DNA from: an uncultured Prevotellaceae bacterium
GTDB taxonomy: Bacteria > Bacteroidota > Bacteroidia > Bacteroidales > Bacteroidaceae
DNA length: 64,000 bases
Direction of reading: 5' to 3'
Assembly: GCA_947165505.1 (NCBI GenBank)
Contig: CAMVAT010000008.1
Span: forward strand, 1-64,000
Shown one piece after another: positions 60,932 through 64,000 of the stretch. The translations under genes were made by a program, and so were the position numbers. Each line of letters opens with the position of its first letter. Within the stretch, counting starts at the first letter, position 1. Under the pieces are notes generated by a model, which was not told the DNA's origin, searched no databases, and saw only the letters and a list, made by a program, of their open reading frames with translations.

Positions 60932-62257
60932 TTATTGAAGGATGAATGTCGTGTGAAAATCGGATAGCATAGCCTGTTTGCCTCGTAACCTTTTAGGGCA
61001 TTCTTCCACATGTTTTCCCGAGCCTAAGAAAATATTCTGCCCCGTATCTCGGATATGGTAGAACCAAAAGACATCATTGTTGTCCGTCAACTGTTCCAAA
61101 TCTATACCGTCGGCTCTGCTGGTGAAGGCGATGTCGTAGCCGATGTGCTCCTCGTCGTACAAGGTCTTGATGGCATACGGCAACTGATAACTTTTCAATA
61201 GCCCGATGTCTGCCAAGTCCTGGCACAACTGGGCCAACTCGCGGGCTTTGTCACTTTGGCTCAGATGGCTGTCTCGTATCTTTCGATATTCGCTCGTGCG
61301 ACAGATGTCATACAGAAGATGATTGGGCAATCTGTCTAAAGTAGGCAATGAGATGTATTCCGAATAAGAGGGATTGATGGTCACTCCGTTCTGAACATTG
61401 CGTATGCCAAAAAGTGAACAACGGGCTTGATTGCGCACGGTCATGTTGAGACGGGGACGGTGCGCCGACACCGTGTCGGTGATGTGATGGCGCTCGATGG
61501 TGAGGTGGCGTTTAGACTTGGATAAAGACAATTCTGATTCGGGAAAACCGACGGTGTGGATGCGCGTTTCCAAAACAGGGCTGTAGGTGGCATCCAACCG
61601 ATAATGGACGATAGGGTAGGGACCTGACAATGCTACAGACTCTGAAAAACCCGGATCATAATGAAAACCGTCGCGATGCACAAAATAGTCAACCACATCG
61701 CCGCGACTGAGCTTCGGCAGTGGGATGCTGTCGGCATACGTGTAGGTGACTCCGTACAGACTGTCGGCCTTCGAGAGTGGCGTGGTGTCGATGAGATGGG
61801 TCGTGCCGTCCGGTTTGATCACGCGCGCGCCGATGACCACCCGGCAAGGTTCGGAATGAAATATCCAAGACTGTCCGCGCAAGGGCAGGGCTACACTGCT
61901 GAGTGTCTGTGCTCCACGTTCGTCGTTCACCAGCAGGCGGAAATGGTCTAAACTGCCATACGTGGTGAAATTGTCATTGTAACCGGAGAACAGCACCGCC
62001 AGGAGATTGATGCGCTTGGTGCGCTTGAAAAACAACTGATGCTCTTCCTGTAGCATTACCACCGGATAATGCGACAAGGTGTCTGTCATTGCCGGCCTTT
62101 CCTGATGGGGCGGTGTCGCTCCCCACACTTCTTGACAGATGCTGCGGGCATATTCTTCATAATTGGTTTTATGATATTCTTTTACGATAATAGAACAACT
62201 GGTGAGCCATATCGTTCCTGCTGCATACACTAATAATTTAGTTATCATTCGTATCAT
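60932..62257 (-). CDS. lipoprotein with DUF3857-type region, paralogue of the 59003 gene
   Basis: A 441-aa protein with lipoprotein signal (LLVYAAGTIWLTSC). It shares with the C-terminal half of the neighbour a PDGTTHLIDTTPLSKADSLYG...YADSIPLPKLSRGDVVDYF stretch (compare SDGRIIEIDTEEYL...DSIPLPDLEAGDIIDYY) and the C-terminal LRGKQAMLSDFHTTF. Such regions are found on periplasmic transglutaminase-like proteins, but no Cys-His-Asp catalytic domain is evident here. It is 22 nt upstream of the related gene and co-transcribed with it. Confidence 0.78.
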   Translation of the reverse strand: MIRMITKLLVYAAGTIWLTSCSIIVKEYHKTNYEEYARSICQEVWGATPPHQERPAMTDTLSHYPVVMLQEEHQLFFKRTKRINLLAVLFSGYNDNFTTYGSLDHFRLLVNDERGAQTLSSVALPLRGQSWIFHSEPCRVVIGARVIKPDGTTHLIDTTPLSKADSLYGVTYTYADSIPLPKLSRGDVVDYFVHRDGFHYDPGFSESVALSGPYPIVHYRLDATYSPVLETRIHTVGFPESELSLSKSKRHLTIERHHITDTVSAHRPRLNMTVRNQARCSLFGIRNVQNGVTINPSYSEYISLPTLDRLPNHLLYDICRTSEYRKIRDSHLSQSDKARELAQLCQDLADIGLLKSYQLPYAIKTLYDEEHIGYDIAFTSRADGIDLEQLTDNNDVFWFYHIRDTGQNIFLGSGKHVEECPKRLRGKQAMLSDFHTTFILQ

Positions 62258-62351
62258 GTGAGTGTCCTTACTGTTCTTTAATAACTCCCTCACCTCTATT
62301 TTTCCTACATGCGAAGTCTATTTTTTGCATAATTTAACCAAGTTGCTCACG

Positions 62352-63161
62352 TCATTCATCTCGCGTCATCCGTCTTTCGGTTTCACGTTGTTTGATGAAC
62401 GCTTTTTTGTATCTGTAACTTCGGAAGAAGCAGAAGTTATAACCTACTGTAAAAGAGCGGGTGTATGCTTCGATGCCGCCGGACAACTGAAAGGCGGGTA
62501 TGAGACTTTGGGTGTATGTGACAGTGAACGGCCCGGCATTGGCCATCACATGCCAGTTGATGCCCAAAGGGGGCACGTGTATTCGTGGGCGGTCTGTCTT
62601 TCCTTCTGCATCGCGATACTCATGTCGCCCCCCCCACATCCTGATTTCGAACGAGGGACCCGTTTGTATCGAGAAAAGGCGGTTGCTCGTTTGGATGCCA
62701 GCCAAGACGGGTATGCGAATCATTTGGTAATAGATGTTGCTCGACCGCAAGGGCTCAACGGCAGGCTCAAATGCGATGTCGTCGCCACGGCGATGGGGCA
62801 TGTAATGACGGTCAAGGTTGATTACATGAGCCACAAACTGTAGTGAAGTGCTGATGCCTGCTATCCCGCGGTAGAGGTTCTTGCTGACTTGAAATAATGT
62901 AATACCTATTTCATATTGTCTCATGATCCCCTCCTTGAGATGCAAGTCCTTATTCTCGCTTCCGAAGATGCCGTCTCGCACACTGACATCGCCTAACCAG
63001 ATTTGAGGAATGGGTGGGTCGTAGTAGATGCTGTCTATAATACCTTCAGGCCCGGCCCAGAGGTCAGCATACCAACAGAACATCGGATTGTGCAGCCTTA
63101 TCTGTGGCAGTACAGATAGACTGAAAAGGGGGAATAGTAGTAGGAAAATGTTTCTTTTCAT
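62352..63161 (-). CDS. exported beta-barrel-like protein of unknown function
   Basis: The 269-aa product from the ATG at 63161 starts with a signal peptide (MKRNIFLLLFPLFSLSVLPQ). Strand-rich sequence follows (GITLFQVSKNLYRGIAGISTSLQFVAHVINLD, RLFSIQTGPSFEIRMWGG, AFQLSGGIEAYTRSFTVGYNFCFF), which suggests an outer-membrane barrel. The ORF-track start at 63362 adds 67 residues that overlap the divergent gene's promoter and is rejected. It is first in a minus-strand group with the two DUF3857-type genes. Confidence 0.75.
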   Translation of the reverse strand: MKRNIFLLLFPLFSLSVLPQIRLHNPMFCWYADLWAGPEGIIDSIYYDPPIPQIWLGDVSVRDGIFGSENKDLHLKEGIMRQYEIGITLFQVSKNLYRGIAGISTSLQFVAHVINLDRHYMPHRRGDDIAFEPAVEPLRSSNIYYQMIRIPVLAGIQTSNRLFSIQTGPSFEIRMWGGRHEYRDAEGKTDRPRIHVPPLGINWHVMANAGPFTVTYTQSLIPAFQLSGGIEAYTRSFTVGYNFCFFRSYRYKKAFIKQRETERRMTRDE

Positions 63162-63266
63162 GTCTCTATGACCCGTCAGCCGTTGTTTTTCATTCATCAT
63201 CAGGCTACTTTTTTGCAAAATAAAGTTTTTTCTTGCCCGTATGCCTCTCATTTCAATATTTTTCAT

Positions 63267-63274
63267 TACTTTTG
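63267..63274 (+). promoter_or_regulatory. -7 element (TACTTTTG) of the S8 protease gene
   Basis: TACTTTTG lies 20-26 nt upstream of the candidate start codons (63295/63301) of the subtilisin-like gene and matches TAnnTTTG. Confidence 0.5.
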
Positions 63275-63294
63275 TGCCTCTCAATGCAAATGTA

Positions 63295-64000
63295 ATGGTC
63301 ATGATAAAGAAAATCCTGTTTCTGATGATGGCTCTCGTCGGCCTGCAGACGCTGTCTGACAAAGCCTTTGCCGGGAGCGATGTCTATCCCGGAGGAAAGT
63401 CGTATATGTACCGGCTGTACCTCACCGACAAAAACCATACCGAGTACACCATCGACCACCCAGAGGCCTTCCTCTCGAAAAAGGCCATTGAGCGCAGGAG
63501 AAAACAGCAGATAGCCATCGACGAGACCGACCTGCCGCTGCCCGACACCTATCTGAGGCAGATCGCCATCATGGGCGGACAGGTGGTAGGCAAAAGCAAG
63601 TGGAACAACACCGTGCTCATCAGGGTCGCAGAGCGGGCCACCGCCGAACACATGACCGACCTGCCCTTCGTGAGCCGTGTGCTCAAGGTGTGGGAGTCGC
63701 CCGACACGCTCTTACACAACCGCCGCGACAATATTCAGAAGACGCTCGGCGAGAAAGAACACCATGTGGGCAGCTACTACGGCGCTGCCGAACTGCAAAT
63801 CACCATGCTCAACGGACAGGCGCTGCATGGAGCCGGATATAAGGGCAAAGGCATGACCATCGCTGTGCTCGACGGGGGATTCACCAACGTCAACCGTATT
63901 CCCGCACTCGCCAAGATCAAAGTGATCGGCACACGCAACTTCGTGGCCACGCTCTCCGACGATGTCTATGCCGAGCACGACCACGGCACCAGGGTGCTCT
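63295..64000 (+). CDS. S8 (subtilisin-like) serine protease, truncated by the window edge
   Basis: An open frame from 63295 (MVMIKKILFLMMALVG) or 63301 runs to the end of the window, about 235 codons, and is missing from the ORF track because it has no stop. It has a signal peptide (to about residue 25, DKAFA). A prodomain-like region follows (SKKAIERRRKQQIAIDETDLPLPDTYLRQI). The start of the catalytic domain is GYKGKGMTIAVLDGGFTNV with the active-site Asp, and HDHGTRVL with the active-site His. The Ser lies outside. Relatives are exported Bacteroidota proteases. Confidence 0.88.
   Translation, partial: MVMIKKILFLMMALVGLQTLSDKAFAGSDVYPGGKSYMYRLYLTDKNHTEYTIDHPEAFLSKKAIERRRKQQIAIDETDLPLPDTYLRQIAIMGGQVVGKSKWNNTVLIRVAERATAEHMTDLPFVSRVLKVWESPDTLLHNRRDNIQKTLGEKEHHVGSYYGAAELQITMLNGQALHGAGYKGKGMTIAVLDGGFTNVNRIPALAKIKVIGTRNFVATLSDDVYAEHDHGTRVL

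Overview
The window looks like a chromosomal segment of a Bacteroidota bacterium, most likely a gut or oral Prevotella/Segatella relative. The evidence is the TAnnTTTG -7 promoter elements (often with TTTG about 20 nt upstream), a giant BspA-like DUF285 surface protein, C-terminal tails of the GIYIxxGKKVxVK type, a Nudix-type AraR-like regulator, LytS/LytTR two-component pairs, and the sugar-catabolic gene set. No rRNA, CRISPR array, phage or transposase gene was found. One tRNA gene (Val, CAC) is present.

Layout. 1-6.7 kb: an L-arabinose operon on the minus strand (galM-like lipoprotein epimerase, sodium/sugar symporter, Nudix regulator, araD, araA), followed by a four-helix-bundle gene lying between two inverted arrays of an 11-bp repeat. 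6.8-10.3 kb: a LytTR response regulator and a propeller-sensor histidine kinase. 10.5-18.6 kb: an exported-protein cluster with a FISUMP-like protein, a 2087-aa five-module BspA-like protein and a 60-aa peptide. 19-22.5 kb: a second, related small peptide and a secreted alpha-amylase with a LacI-type palindrome upstream. 22.7-25.6 kb: formate-THF ligase, then remnants of a Ser/Thr kinase and of an AAA-ATPase/PDDEXK gene. 25.6-29.9 kb: pectinesterase, lipoprotein and SH3-domain protein. 30-33.8 kb: a galactose operon (galM, MFS transporter, galK). 34-40.1 kb: housekeeping genes (TPR protein, folC, dnaJ, grpE, ABC-F ATPase). 40.3-42.6 kb: a small exported protein and a LytS/LytTR pair. 42.7-47.9 kb: LUD protein, tRNA-Val, envelope proteins, an ECF sigma factor and a putative anti-sigma/beta-barrel fusion. 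48-50.8 kb: lutABC lactate utilisation. 50.8-55.5 kb: envelope and glycan modification genes (GNAT-type transferase, QdtA-like isomerase, phosphoethanolamine-transferase-like enzyme, GT-C glycosyltransferase). 55.5-58.9 kb: a very repeat-rich block around a phosphoesterase, a cytidylate-kinase-like protein and a MATE pump. 59-64 kb: two DUF3857-type proteins, a beta-barrel-like protein and a truncated S8 protease.

How the genes fit together. Amylase, pectinesterase, and arabinose and galactose catabolism suggest growth on plant polysaccharides (starch and pectin with arabinan/galactan side chains). Two LytTR systems each sit beside a direct-repeat site with 21- or 22-bp spacing upstream of an exported-protein gene, which suggests sensor-controlled surface protein expression.

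The most unusual property is the intergenic DNA. Many gaps are filled with short repeats of several unrelated families: 7-11-bp tandem units and GC-rich palindromes. They commonly begin at or within a few bases of a stop codon, sometimes supply the stop codon, and in several genes have been absorbed in frame as linkers or C-terminal tails. This is the best candidate here for a poorly described genome-level system. All functional calls are from reading the sequence only; no database search was run.
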